Made by a program: the position numbers and the translations under genes | Notes under the pieces: generated by a model | Database searches by the model: none | Told to the model about the DNA's origin: nothing | The model's input: only the letters and a program-made list of their open reading frames with translations | In this document: positions 13,225-23,600 of the stretch, one piece after another | Numbering within the stretch: position 1 is the stretch's first letter | How the letters are laid out: every line of letters starts with the position of its first letter | Origin: Parvimonas sp. oral taxon 393 str. F0440 | GTDB taxonomy: Bacteria > Bacillota > Clostridia > Tissierellales > Peptoniphilaceae | Assembly (NCBI GenBank): GCA_000223315.2 | Contig: AFUS01000004.1 | Coordinates: 1-64,000, forward strand | DNA length: 64,000 nt | Reading direction: 5' to 3'

Positions 13225-13557
13225 AAGATCTCAACTATTGCTTGTTTAGAATTAATAGTATTTTTGAAAGAAATTTTGAATAGTTTTTTTAATTTATGTA
13301 TCTACGATACATTCACTTATTCTTGTAAACAAGAATAAGTATGAGATCTCTCCATTGCACTCAGCTTCGCTTCGTTACAGTCGAGATGACGTATAAGGGA
13401 AGAACTTCTATTTGATAGCTAGACGTTAAAAGTAAATAAACTTTCGAAAAATAATAAGTAATTTTATAACGTAAAATAATTCACGTCATATAAGTTAGAA
13501 AAGGAAAGCCCCCAACACGTCATCTTGAGCGAAGTGAAACGAAGTCGAAAGATCTCA
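13225..13557. repeat. Mosaic palindromic intergenic repeat, island 2 (complete L+R element)
   Basis: A right-hand tail module (ATTGCTTG ... TTTTTGAAAGAAAT) is followed from 13297 by the TGTATCtacGATACA module and a full element at 13342-13557. The element starts TGAGATCTC, ends GATCTCA, and its two ends are imperfect inverted repeats that share CGAGATGACGT / ACGTCATCTTG. This 216-base copy is the clearest example of the two half-elements facing each other. Confidence 0.85.
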
Positions 13558-13690
13558 TAAAGCCCTATAATTATGAATATAGTCTATTTTAATAAAATAA
13601 ATTATAATTTTTTAGTGTAAAAAACATTGAATCTACTCAATTATTATGATATACTGACATTGATTATATTAGTATAAAAGGAGAAAAATA

Positions 13691-15076
13691 ATGAGTTTTT
13701 TTAAAAAAGTTATTAACGGATTATTTAATGATTCAAAGGAAAAGAAAGAAGAGTATTCTAATGACGAGTATTCTCCTACTTTAATTAAAGAAGCACATCT
13801 TACTTATTGGGAAGAATTTTCATATATGTTGGCTTTAGCACCTGAAAATTACACAATTACTGAAGATACTTTTGCTAATATTAAAGCCATAGATGGTGTT
13901 GAAATTAAAGAAAAAATTATGCCAAGTGAAGATTTACCAGGAAAACTTGTTCTATTATATGATGGAGTAGAATATGAAGTAGGATTTTATGTTGGAGATT
14001 TTTATACAGATGAGATTGTAGAGTGGCAACTACAATATTTTACAGAAGAGGAAAAAGAACAGATTTTAAAAATAAAGAATGCCCTAAATGTTTATATGAA
14101 GTTTGAAGGAAATCCTAAAAAATGTTATCATTTACAGCTTAAGCTTATCTATGCTATGATTCCTGAAATGGTGGCCCTTTGTGATGAAAGTGCTGAGAGA
14201 TTATTAAATAAAAAATGGGTTGAGTTAGCAGTAAAATCAAATGTACTTCCTTCTCCTACAAGTTTATATACTGTTCAAGCAGTTTATGATGAAAATGAAG
14301 TGTGGTTACATACACATGGATTATGTAGATGTAATTTACATGAAATTGAGATTTTGGGTTCAAATAAGGATGACTCCAGAACACATTATGATTTAATTTC
14401 AAGTTATGCATGTAGATTGTTAGATGAAAACAATCCTGTTGAAGAGGATGATGGAAATCAAAATGGAGAAGAAACAATACATTTGGGAGTTTTTTATGAT
14501 GACGAACCAATTGTTGCTACATCAAAAAAATGGATAAATGCCTTGAAATATTATCCTAAGGATATTCTTGGAGGTATTGAAGATAGAGAAGACTCTCATA
14601 ACTCCAAAACAAATATACTTTTCCTTTATGGAAGCGAAGAAGAGTTTAATAAAAATTATTTAAGAAAGCCTTCAGAGTTCACAAAAAAACTGGAGAATAA
14701 TCCTCTGTATTATATAAGCACTGAAGAAACTGCTAGAATGAGTTCTTTGGCGAGAGAAAGATTTTCTTATGTTGAAAGAATGCTTAAGGAAAAACAAGAA
14801 GGAAAAGATGATATTGCTATTATAATAAAGCTAGGTCTTGAAACAATAGACGAAGATGGTAATTTGGATAAGAAAAATCGTGAGCATATTTGGTTTGAAG
14901 CTCTTTCTATGGAAGAAGATGGTTTTAAGGCAAGATTGACTCAAGAGCCTTATAATATTCCTAATTTACACGAAGGCGATGAGGGGATATATTCTATAGA
15001 TTATGTGAGTGATTGGATGATTCATACTGAAAATGGTGTAATAAGTCCGGAGACTGTATATTTATTGGATTTATAA
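13691..15076 (+). CDS. DUF4026-like protein with C-terminal DUF2314-like region
   Basis: A 461-residue acidic, soluble protein with no signal peptide, preceded by GGAG. Residues about 30-250 resemble DUF4026 proteins. The C-terminal part with HIWFEALSMEEDGFKARL, LHEGDEGIY and VSDWMIHTENG matches the DUF2314 pattern. Proteins of this kind occur in many Firmicutes and are sometimes associated with contact-dependent toxin immunity neighbourhoods, but no toxin gene is nearby. Monocistronic: repeat island in front, terminator behind. Function unknown; family assignment from memory of motifs only. Confidence 0.65.
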   Translation: MSFFKKVINGLFNDSKEKKEEYSNDEYSPTLIKEAHLTYWEEFSYMLALAPENYTITEDTFANIKAIDGVEIKEKIMPSEDLPGKLVLLYDGVEYEVGFYVGDFYTDEIVEWQLQYFTEEEKEQILKIKNALNVYMKFEGNPKKCYHLQLKLIYAMIPEMVALCDESAERLLNKKWVELAVKSNVLPSPTSLYTVQAVYDENEVWLHTHGLCRCNLHEIEILGSNKDDSRTHYDLISSYACRLLDENNPVEEDDGNQNGEETIHLGVFYDDEPIVATSKKWINALKYYPKDILGGIEDREDSHNSKTNILFLYGSEEEFNKNYLRKPSEFTKKLENNPLYYISTEETARMSSLARERFSYVERMLKEKQEGKDDIAIIIKLGLETIDEDGNLDKKNREHIWFEALSMEEDGFKARLTQEPYNIPNLHEGDEGIYSIDYVSDWMIHTENGVISPETVYLLDL

Positions 15077-15209
15077 ATATAAACTTCATTTATTAAATAT
15101 ACTTTAAAAAATGGTATATTTTAACTACAAATTCAATTTATCCCTTATTATAAATTATTTTTTAAGGGATAAAATGTTTTTAAAAACAAATAAGGATTAT
15201 AAAAAATAA

Positions 15210-15237
15210 AATCAACGGAAATCCGTTGATTTTTTTG
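15210..15237 (+). terminator. Rho-independent terminator after the DUF4026-like gene
   Basis: The stem AATCAACGGA / TCCGTTGATT plus T tract, base for base the same hairpin as at 10139-10160. It lies about 130 bases behind the stop codon; another inverted repeat, TTATCCCTTA / TAAGGGATAA, lies between (around 15138-15172). Confidence 0.85.
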
Positions 15238-15254
15238 GGGTAAAAATAATTTTA

Positions 15255-15560
15255 TGTATCTACGATACATTTACTTTTGCTAACGCAAAAGTATGAGATC
15301 TCTCCACTCCGGTCGAGATGACGTATAAGGGTAAATATCTTTGTTTGACAGCTAGACGTTAAAAGTAACTAAGTATTAAATATTATTAAAAAATTAATTT
15401 TAAAATTGCATAAAAAATAAAATAATTCACGTCATAGTACTTTGCATAGAAATTCCCCCAACACGTCATTTCGCTCGAAATGTAGCTAGCGAAGTGTAGT
15501 CAATCTAGCCCTAACTTTGTTTACTTGTAAACAAAAGTAGGTCTGACGGGGTATTCGTAT
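15255..15560. repeat. Mosaic palindromic intergenic repeat, island 3
   Basis: TGTATCtacGATACA module, GAGATCTC left half with CGAGATGACGT and TAGACGTTAAAAG, then the right half with TTCACGTCAT, CCCCCAACACGTCAT. Here the right end is not GATCTCA but a module GTCAATCTAGCCCTAA ... GTAGGTCTGACG, showing that the end modules are exchangeable. Confidence 0.8.
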
Positions 15561-15574
15561 CATTTGATATAATT

Positions 15575-15616
15575 ATTGCAAAGCAACAAGGTTCCCAAGT
15601 ATCCACCCAATGAAAT
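15575..15616. repeat. Truncated copy of a 65-base GC-richer repeat
   Basis: Begins ATTGCAAAGCAACAAGG and keeps GTTCCCaaGTAtCCACCC, then decays. Full copies are at 46160-46224 (same orientation) and 59491-59556 (opposite). It lies at the 3' end of the AraC gene. Confidence 0.7.
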
Positions 15617-15641
15617 TATAATTTTTTTGGTACATACATAA

Positions 15642-16604
15642 TCAAAGGGAAGTTTTTTTAGAATTATATTTTTTTATATCCTTTGGATACATTCCTTTAT
15701 ATTTTTTGAAACAAGTACTGAATTTACTATGAGAAGAATACCCCACTGCTTCAGCAATATCCTGAATTTTAAGGGAGGAGTTTAATAGAAGAACTTCTGC
15801 CATGTTCATTCGGCGTCTTTGAGTGTATTCGGTAATTGTACATTGATATTTTTGTTTAAATAATTTTTTAAGTTTTGTACCGCTCATAGTGGATATTTTT
15901 TCTAAAGTTTTTTGTGAAATTGAGGTTGCATAATGATCATCTATATAATTAGCAACAATTTCCAAAGCTTCATCATCGGCGATAGATATTGGATTGTTGT
16001 ACTTATTTAAAAATGCGTCTATAGTTATACTAAGCCATTCTTTTGCCTTTGATTCAAAAAAGATTTCAACAGCAGGAGATATCATCTTACAATTTAGTAT
16101 ATCTTTTGCAATTCTTTCCAAAGATTTGTTTATAATTGTATTGGTGTTGAAAAATAAATTTTCATAGTTACAAATTTTGTTTTTGTATGAGGATAGACAA
16201 TCTTCTATCATAGATTGGTTGAAATTTATACCTATTCCTAGATAGGGAGAGTTTTTATGTAGTATAAATCTATAGTTTTTAGAATTTTTTGTATTTATAA
16301 TATAGAGTGAGTTTGAAGAAAGATTTTGATAAGGATTAAAACTTTCTCCATTTGCTGTAACTAAATAAGATGAGTAAAAGGAATAGAAATTATCCAAACC
16401 GGCAAAACTTGTGTGGATAATTTCTTTTTTTATGAAAACATCGTGAATATCAATTGTAAAATTTTTACCTTCATAAAACCAATATATGCCTTCCGCATCT
16501 TCTGTATTAAAACAAAATGTATGTCCTGCAGAGGAGTATTTTGTATTATCAGTACATTCATTTGTAGAAAAAAAGTTTTTAACAAAGTTGTAAAAATCAC
16601 TCAT
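15642..16604 (-). CDS. AraC-family transcriptional regulator
   Basis: A 320-residue protein with an N-terminal ligand-binding part and a C-terminal double HTH; the second HTH reads IQDIAEAVGYSSHSKFSTCFKKYKGMYPKDIKK, typical of AraC. I start at ATG 16604 because GGAGG lies five bases before it; reading frames extending further upstream have no ribosome site. It is divergent from a heterodimeric ABC exporter and most likely controls it. Such AraC/ABC pairs in Firmicutes often respond to a siderophore, peptide or drug, but the ligand is not visible here. Confidence 0.9.
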   Translation of the reverse strand: MSDFYNFVKNFFSTNECTDNTKYSSAGHTFCFNTEDAEGIYWFYEGKNFTIDIHDVFIKKEIIHTSFAGLDNFYSFYSSYLVTANGESFNPYQNLSSNSLYIINTKNSKNYRFILHKNSPYLGIGINFNQSMIEDCLSSYKNKICNYENLFFNTNTIINKSLERIAKDILNCKMISPAVEIFFESKAKEWLSITIDAFLNKYNNPISIADDEALEIVANYIDDHYATSISQKTLEKISTMSGTKLKKLFKQKYQCTITEYTQRRRMNMAEVLLLNSSLKIQDIAEAVGYSSHSKFSTCFKKYKGMYPKDIKKYNSKKTSL

Positions 16605-16632
16605 ATATACCTCCATTGTAATTTTTATCCCT

Positions 16633-16672
16633 AATAGACATTGCTCCAAATAGACATAGTTAGCTATGTCTA
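16633..16672. promoter_or_regulatory. Candidate AraC operator between the divergent genes
   Basis: A perfect nine-base palindrome TAGACATAG-TTAG-CTATGTCTA (16651-16672) overlaps a direct repeat AATAGACAT at 16633-16641 and 16649-16657 (16-base period). Direct half-sites about 1.5 helical turns apart plus a palindrome suit an AraC dimer. It lies in the 225-base gap between regulator and exporter. Confidence 0.55.
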
Positions 16673-16829
16673 ATTGATTGAATTTCTCATTTATTATATA
16701 ATAAATAGAAGATAAAAACAAGCTAAGAGTTATATACTGTTAAAAATTTTAAAACACCAATTTTTATATTTAGTCTAAACAGGATATTTATAAAGCTTGT
16801 TTAATTTAAAGAAAAGGAGGAGTTATTCA

Positions 16830-18587
16830 TTGAAGAATAAGAAAAAATCAATACTAAAAAGGCTAATGCCTTATGCCGGTAAGAAAAGTATTTTGCTTTA
16901 TGTCGCTATGATTATGTCTGCTATTTCAGGTATTATGGTTTTGATGCCTATGGTTTTTATTCATAGGATTGTAAATAGTTTAATTTTAAATGAAATGGTA
17001 GATTTTGTCTATGTGAGGGAAAATTCGATTTATGCAGCCACATTTGCAGGGGTAGGCTTATTTATATACCTTATAGGTCTTGTTTTATCCCATATTTTTG
17101 CATTTGAGGTAGAAGATAATATTATTAAGAGTTCGGTAAAAAAACTAATGAATAAACCGCTTGGATATTTTGATGATAAAGAAAGTGGGAGAATAAGAAA
17201 TGTAATTGTATCCGGTGCTTCTGAAACACATTCTTTTTTAGCACATCAACTTCCTGATATGGCGATGACAGTTATATCGCCGATAGTTCTGCTTGTATTT
17301 TTCTTTATGTTTGATTGGAAATTGGGGCTTGTAAGTATGGTGCCAATGATTATTGGAATGATATTAATGTCATCAATGATGACCTCTGAAACGAAGGAAA
17401 TGAAAGATGAGTATTATGCAGACCTTTCCAATTTATCTTCTCAGACTGTGGAATATGTCAGGGGAATTCCTGTGGTAAAAACATTCGCACAAAGTGTTGA
17501 AAGTTTTGATAAGTTATATTCATTAATTATCAAAATAAAAGATCTTGTGCTTAATCTTACTATGAGTTACACGAATAAAATGTCATGGTTTGAGACTATT
17601 TCTACATCGACAGCATTTTTCTTAGTGCCTGTAGCTTTATTATTAATAAAATTTAATGGAAATTTAGCTAATGTAGTTGCAGATTCTGTTATTTACTTTC
17701 TGATAGGACCGACATTTGCCATTTTTATTATGAGAACGGCGACAATTACACAATTTAGTTATTTTGCGGAGCTTGCTCTGGATAAAATTGAAAATATACT
17801 TGAATATGATGATTTTATTTATGGAGATAAAACAAGCTCTGATGCGGGAATTGAGTTTAAAAATGTAAGTTTTTCTTATGGTGAAGAAAATGTCTTGGAT
17901 AATATTTCCTTTAAAGTAAAAAGAGGAGAACAAGTTGCTTTAGTTGGAATGTCGGGCAGTGGTAAAACAACTATAGCAAGGCTTGCTACCAGATTTTATG
18001 ATATTAAATCAGGTGAAATTTTAATTGGCGGGATTAATATAAAAGATTTTGAAAAAGAAGCTTTGATGAAAAAAATAGCCTTTGTTTTTCAAAATTCCAA
18101 ACTGTTTAAGATGAGTTTAAGAGAGAATCTTCTAATTGCAAAACCCGACGCAACAGATGAAGAAATAGATAATGCTTTGATTAATTCAGGCTGTAAAGAG
18201 ATAATTAAAGGTTTGAAAAATGGACTTGATACTGTTTACGGAACGAGGGGCACATATTTTTCAGGTGGTGAAGCTCAAAGACTTTCTATAGCAAGAGCTT
18301 TTCTTAAGGATGCGGATATTATTATTTTAGATGAAGCTACAGCTTTTGCGGATCCTGAAAATGAACATCTAATTCAGGAGTCTTTTAAAAAATTATCAAA
18401 AAACAAGACAATGCTAATGATTGCCCATAGATTATCTACTGTGGTAGATGCAGACAAGATACTTGTTATAGAAAAAGGTAGAATTGTAGAAGAAGGTAAG
18501 CACTCAGATTTGATAAATATGAATGGGCATTATAAAAAGCTTTGGGATGAATATCAAAAATCTGTAAATTGGAAGATAGGAGGTTAA
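16830..18587 (+). CDS. ABC exporter, permease-ATPase fusion, first half
   Basis: A 585-residue half-transporter: six membrane spans, then an ATPase with Walker A GMSGSGKTT, signature FSGGEAQRLSIARA and Walker B IIILDEATAFADPENE. The start is TTG 16830, nine bases after AAGGAGG; the alternative start upstream has no such site. The ATAFADPENE block is typical of the IrtA/YbtP-like heterodimeric exporters associated with iron-siderophore uptake or export, which is a hint, not proof. The partner gene follows after three bases. Confidence 0.88.
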   Translation: MKNKKKSILKRLMPYAGKKSILLYVAMIMSAISGIMVLMPMVFIHRIVNSLILNEMVDFVYVRENSIYAATFAGVGLFIYLIGLVLSHIFAFEVEDNIIKSSVKKLMNKPLGYFDDKESGRIRNVIVSGASETHSFLAHQLPDMAMTVISPIVLLVFFFMFDWKLGLVSMVPMIIGMILMSSMMTSETKEMKDEYYADLSNLSSQTVEYVRGIPVVKTFAQSVESFDKLYSLIIKIKDLVLNLTMSYTNKMSWFETISTSTAFFLVPVALLLIKFNGNLANVVADSVIYFLIGPTFAIFIMRTATITQFSYFAELALDKIENILEYDDFIYGDKTSSDAGIEFKNVSFSYGEENVLDNISFKVKRGEQVALVGMSGSGKTTIARLATRFYDIKSGEILIGGINIKDFEKEALMKKIAFVFQNSKLFKMSLRENLLIAKPDATDEEIDNALINSGCKEIIKGLKNGLDTVYGTRGTYFSGGEAQRLSIARAFLKDADIIILDEATAFADPENEHLIQESFKKLSKNKTMLMIAHRLSTVVDADKILVIEKGRIVEEGKHSDLINMNGHYKKLWDEYQKSVNWKIGG

Positions 18588-18590
18588 GAT

Positions 18591-20315
18591 ATGGTTTCTT
18601 ATTTTATGAAACGATATGCTATGTCTGAAAAAGGAGCGATTAATTTAAAAAAAGCAATCATCTCACATACCTTTGTTAATTTAACAAAATTATTTGCACC
18701 AATGATTGCCTTTATGTTTTTGTTTCAGTATATAGGCGTTTTGAAGGGTATTGAAAGTTATAATTTTACTCTATTTCATTATCTTATATTAATTATAGTA
18801 ATGATGATATTAATGTTTTTAGTTGCAAGGTGGGATTATGTAAGACTCTATACCAATGTGTATAATGAGAGTGCAAATTCAAGGATTGATTTAGCAGAAA
18901 GATTAAAAAAACTGCCTCTTTCTTATTTTGGAAAAAGAGATTTGGCAGATCTTGCAGAAACAATGATGAATGATATGAATTTATATGAAACTATATTTTC
19001 ACATGCCGTTCCTCATATATATTCAACTGCTATTTCTACAGGCATTATTTCTTTAATGCTTATTATCTATAATCCAAAATTGGCTTTTGCAGCATTGTGG
19101 GTGATTCCAATTTCACTTCTAATAATATTTTTATCAAGGAAAAGTCAGAAAAAAGTAGTGCAAAACTGGATAGATGATAATCGTAAGGTTTTTGATGATT
19201 TGCAGGAAAAGATTGAGCAGATAGAGCAAATAAAATCTTATAATTTAGAAGAACAAATGCTAAAAGATTTTTTTAAAAAATTAAATATGTCTACAAAACA
19301 AAAAACTAAGGGTGAAATTGTTGCAGGGACACTTACAGGAATAGCGACTGCAATATTAAAACTTGGTATTATAAGTGTTGCTGTTGTTGGTGTAAATATG
19401 CTTATTGCGGGTGAGGTAAATATACTGGTTTATATCGCATTTTTAATGCTGACAACAAGTATTTATCTACCAATAGAGGGAATAATTACTTTTATGTCCA
19501 TGATAGTTATGCTTGATGCTGTGGTTGGAAGAATAAGGGAAATAAAAACTATGCCTATTCAAGAGGGCAAAAAGCAAATGGAAATTACAAATTATGATAT
19601 TGAATTTAAAGATGTTCATTTTGGATATGATAATTATTCTGTAATAAATGGTATTAGTTTTATCGCAAAGCAAGGTGAAATTACAGCCTTAATCGGTTCA
19701 AGCGGAAGTGGAAAAACAACAGTTGCAAAGCTTACTGCAAGATTTTGGGATGTAGATAGAGGAAAAATTTTGATAGGTGGAAAGGATATAAGTGAGGTTG
19801 ATCCGGAAACTTTACTTAAAAATTTTTCCATAGTATTTCAAGATGTTATCCTCTTTAATACAAGTATAAAAGATAATATTAAAATCGGGAAAAAAGATGC
19901 TACAGATGAGGAAATAACAAGGGCGGCTAAAATAGCAAGATGTGATGATTTTATAAATAAAATGCCGGAAGGAATAGATACTATAATAGGAGAAAATGGA
20001 CAAAGACTCTCCGGTGGAGAAAGACAAAGAATATCAATAGCAAGGGCTATTTTGAAAGATGCACCGATTATACTGCTTGATGAAGCTACAGCATCTCTCG
20101 ATGTCGAAAATGAAAGTCTTATTCAGGAAGCTCTTTCTGAACTTATAAAAGAAAAAACAGTTATAGTAATTGCTCATAGACTTAGAACAATAAGAAATGC
20201 AGATAAAATTGTTTTGTTAAATGCCGGGAAAATAGAAGCGGTAGGTACAGATAGCGAACTTTGTAAAAGCTCGAAATTTTATAAGGCAATGCTTGAAAAA
20301 GCAAATATTCAGTAA
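18591..20315 (+). CDS. ABC exporter, permease-ATPase fusion, second half
   Basis: A 574-residue partner of the preceding protein with six membrane spans and an ATPase: Walker A GSSGSGKTT, signature LSGGERQRISIARA, Walker B IILLDEATASLDVENE, H-loop IAHRLRT. Both halves keep intact catalytic motifs, so the heterodimer should have two competent ATP sites. It is cotranscribed with the first half and probably controlled by the divergent AraC protein. A terminator follows at about 20446-20481. Confidence 0.88.
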   Translation: MVSYFMKRYAMSEKGAINLKKAIISHTFVNLTKLFAPMIAFMFLFQYIGVLKGIESYNFTLFHYLILIIVMMILMFLVARWDYVRLYTNVYNESANSRIDLAERLKKLPLSYFGKRDLADLAETMMNDMNLYETIFSHAVPHIYSTAISTGIISLMLIIYNPKLAFAALWVIPISLLIIFLSRKSQKKVVQNWIDDNRKVFDDLQEKIEQIEQIKSYNLEEQMLKDFFKKLNMSTKQKTKGEIVAGTLTGIATAILKLGIISVAVVGVNMLIAGEVNILVYIAFLMLTTSIYLPIEGIITFMSMIVMLDAVVGRIREIKTMPIQEGKKQMEITNYDIEFKDVHFGYDNYSVINGISFIAKQGEITALIGSSGSGKTTVAKLTARFWDVDRGKILIGGKDISEVDPETLLKNFSIVFQDVILFNTSIKDNIKIGKKDATDEEITRAAKIARCDDFINKMPEGIDTIIGENGQRLSGGERQRISIARAILKDAPIILLDEATASLDVENESLIQEALSELIKEKTVIVIAHRLRTIRNADKIVLLNAGKIEAVGTDSELCKSSKFYKAMLEKANIQ

Positions 20316-20445
20316 AAACTTATAGTAGGACATTATGGAAATGGAAAAATTAAAAATCAAAAATTTTTAAATTCAATAGCTGATTATATTGTATATTTGT
20401 AGATATCAATGTCTTATTAAAAAATTAGGTTCAGTAACTAAGGAT

Positions 20446-20481
20446 GGGGAGTAAATTTTTAAAAATGCTCCCTAATTTTTT
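20446..20481 (+). terminator. Terminator after the ABC exporter pair
   Basis: GGGAG / CTCCC stem with an A/T-rich loop and a following run of T. It closes the 16.8-20.3 kb transcript. Confidence 0.6.
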
Positions 20482-20545
20482 ATTACTTTTTTTAAAATAT
20501 TTTTAGTTTATATAAAAATCCATTAAATTTCAATGTTTTTTTGAA

Positions 20546-20607
20546 AATATTACTTTAAACAGTATGTACAAAAGTATATAAATATGTTATACTGTTAAAG
20601 TAATATT
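20546..20607. promoter_or_regulatory. Protease promoter nested in a 62-base inverted repeat
   Basis: Arms 20546-20565 and 20589-20607 are reverse complements over 19 bases apart from one extra A in the left arm. Between and overlapping them lies a promoter: TGTACA (20565-20570), 17 bases, TATACT (20588-20593). An inverted repeat spanning both promoter hexamers is an obvious repressor or activator site for the protease gene. Confidence 0.6.
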
Positions 20608-20651
20608 CTTTATATTATATTTATTTATTATATTTTTAAGGAGGTTTTTCG

Positions 20652-23600
20652 ATGAAGAAAAGGTTTTTAACCCTACTATTAACGTTTTCATTATTATTAA
20701 GTAGCACGAGTGCTGTTTTTGCTAATGAAAAAGTTAATAAATTTCCAAAAATTACAAAAACTACAGATAAGTTTAAAGAAAATGAAAATGAAGAAAAAAC
20801 TTATATTGTAGTTTTAAAAGAAAATTCCGAAGTGGATTTTGCCAGTTTAAAAACTGCAGAAGGAAAAAAAGCCAGAGAAGCTAAAAGTAAAGCTTTAATC
20901 AATGCTTTTAAAGCTGAACTTGATAAGGCTGATATAAGTTATGAAACATATTATGAATATGACTTATTATTTGCCGGAATTGCTTTAAAAACTAAGGTTA
21001 AAAATATCAAAAAAATTTCAAAAATGGCTTCTGTTGAGTCAGTTGAAGTTTCAAATGAATTTTTAAAACCTACAGTTAAAAAATCTGAAAAAGAATTTAA
21101 TTCCAAGAGAAAGAAAAGAAGTTTAGATTCAAACAATCTAATGAAGGTTACAGACGAACTTAGAAAGAAATACAACGGACAAGGTAGAGTTGTATCCGTA
21201 TTAGATACAGGTGTTGATGTAAATCACGACATCTTAAGAGTTTCTGAAGTTGCTAAAGGAAAATATCCAACTAAAGCTTCTATGGATCAAAAGATGAAGG
21301 AAGCCGGAATTAATTATGGTAGTTGGAGAACTGACAAAGTTGTTTATGCTCATAACTACAGCACAAATGGCGAAAATGTAAAAGAAGAAATGAGAGAAGA
21401 ATCTCACGGAATGCACGTTTCCGGTATTTCAGTAGGTAATCCGGAAAAAGAATCTGAATTTACTCAAGAAGACGGAACAACTAAAAAAGAAAAAATAATA
21501 GGAACTGCTCCGGAAGCACAACTTATTTTTATGGGAGTTTTCCAAGGACAATCAACTTATACTCATATTTATGCAAAAGCTCTTGAAGACTCTGTAAAAC
21601 TTGGAGCAGACAGTATAAACTTGAGTTTAGGTGCTCCCAACGGTTCTGTTGCATCTGTTGGAAAAGCTATGGATAAAGCTATAGCTTATGCGAGAAAGAT
21701 GGGTGTTATTGTAGCTATCGCTGCCGGTAATGACGGACATTTCGGTGCATTTAGTGCTAATCCTCCTGCAACAAATCCTGACTATGGTACAGTTGGACAA
21801 CCTGGGGTTGCAAAGGACGCTTTAACTGTTGCGGCTATGTATACTGATGTTGAAAGAGTTAGAACTATCAGCATCGAAGGAGTTCAAGGAGTATTAAAAT
21901 CAGGAGATTATTTCCCGGGTTATGATTATCAGGGAGATCCTGTTCCTGAAAAGAACTTTATACCTGACGGTCAAGATTTTGCAAAATACAATGTAGTTGA
22001 AGCAGGTCTTGGAAATGAAGATTCCGACTATGATGGCAAGGATGTTAAAGATAAAGTTGTTTTAGTAAAAAGAGGTGGAGCTACTTTTGCAGATAAGATT
22101 AAATTAGCCGGAGAAAAAGGTGCTAAAGGGGTAATAATCTACAACCATGAAGATGGTGGAGATGACCTTATAAGTATGGCATTTGGAGATCAAATAACAG
22201 ACGTAAAGATTCCATCTGTATTTATAGGAAATTCTGCAGGTAAGAAAATTATTGAAAATATTAATAAAGAAGTTAAATTTACAAGACAATTAAGTGCAAT
22301 CCCTTATGCTGATGGTGGACAATTAACTGATTTCTCATCTTACGGTTGGGCATCTGACGGATCTTTTAAACCTGATATAACAGCTCCGGGCGGACTTATT
22401 TATTCTTCAATAAATAATAATAAATATGCAACTATGAGCGGTACTTCAATGGCAACTCCTCATATTGCAGGTGCTGTAGCTCTTGTAAGAGAAAGTTTAA
22501 ATAAAAGACATCCTGAAATTAAGGGAGATAAAGAATATGACATTATTAAAGCTCTAATGATGAGTACAGCAGATCCTGTTAAGGAAAAAGGAACTGAAAA
22601 TTATGTTTCTCCTAGAAAACAAGGTGCGGGTGCTGTAAATGTTGAAAAAGCTACATCCAGCGAACTTTATGTAGTTGATAGCAACAATAATCCAAAAGTT
22701 AGATTAAATGATGTTGATAGCAAATTCGATATTAATTTAAAAGTTGTTAATATTGGAAATAAGCCAAGAACTTTAAAATACAAGACTGTTTTAGGTACTG
22801 ATGCAGTTGCTGACGGAAAATTTACTTTAAAGACAAATACTTTAGAGACAATTCAAGGAAAAGAAATCACTGTTCCTGCTAATGGTTCAGTAGATGTTAA
22901 AATAACAGTTGATGCAAGTAAACATAATAAAAAATTAAGTGAACAAATGCCTAATGGTTACTTCTTAGAAGGTTTTGTATTCTTTGAAGATGCAAAAGAT
23001 AATACAAAAGAAGTTAGTATAGCATTTAGTGGATTTAAAGGAAAATGGGCTAATGTACCTCTTTGGGAAAAACCTGTTTATGAATTTGATTTAAGCAAAA
23101 CACTTCCTATGTATATGCTACAAGGAAATACTTACACAGGAGATGTTACATCTCTTGTAACAGTTGAAAACAACCCTTATGCAAGAGGTAAACAATGGAC
23201 AGGAGATAATGGAAAACAATATAATTTTGTTGGGAGTAAAGGTGAAATTCCTCTAGGTTTCAATGCAGGAAATGTTTCATTCTCAAAGGATAATTTAGCA
23301 ATTTCTCCAAATGGAGATAATAATAAAGACTTTGTTGCATTCAAAGGTGTATTCTATAGAAATACACAATATATTAAAGCTAAAGTTTATGATGAAAATG
23401 GAAATCTTGTTTATGAAAATGGTTCAGGTTATGCTTATAAAAACAGCAATAACTACAGTGACGGTACTGAAAGATCCAATATTATAGATCAAACTTTCTG
23501 GAATGGAGTAAAGAATGATGGTACTGCTCTTCCAGAAGGAAAATACAAATATGTAATAACAGCAAACTCTGAAGTTCCGGGCGCTGCTGTTGAAAACGAA

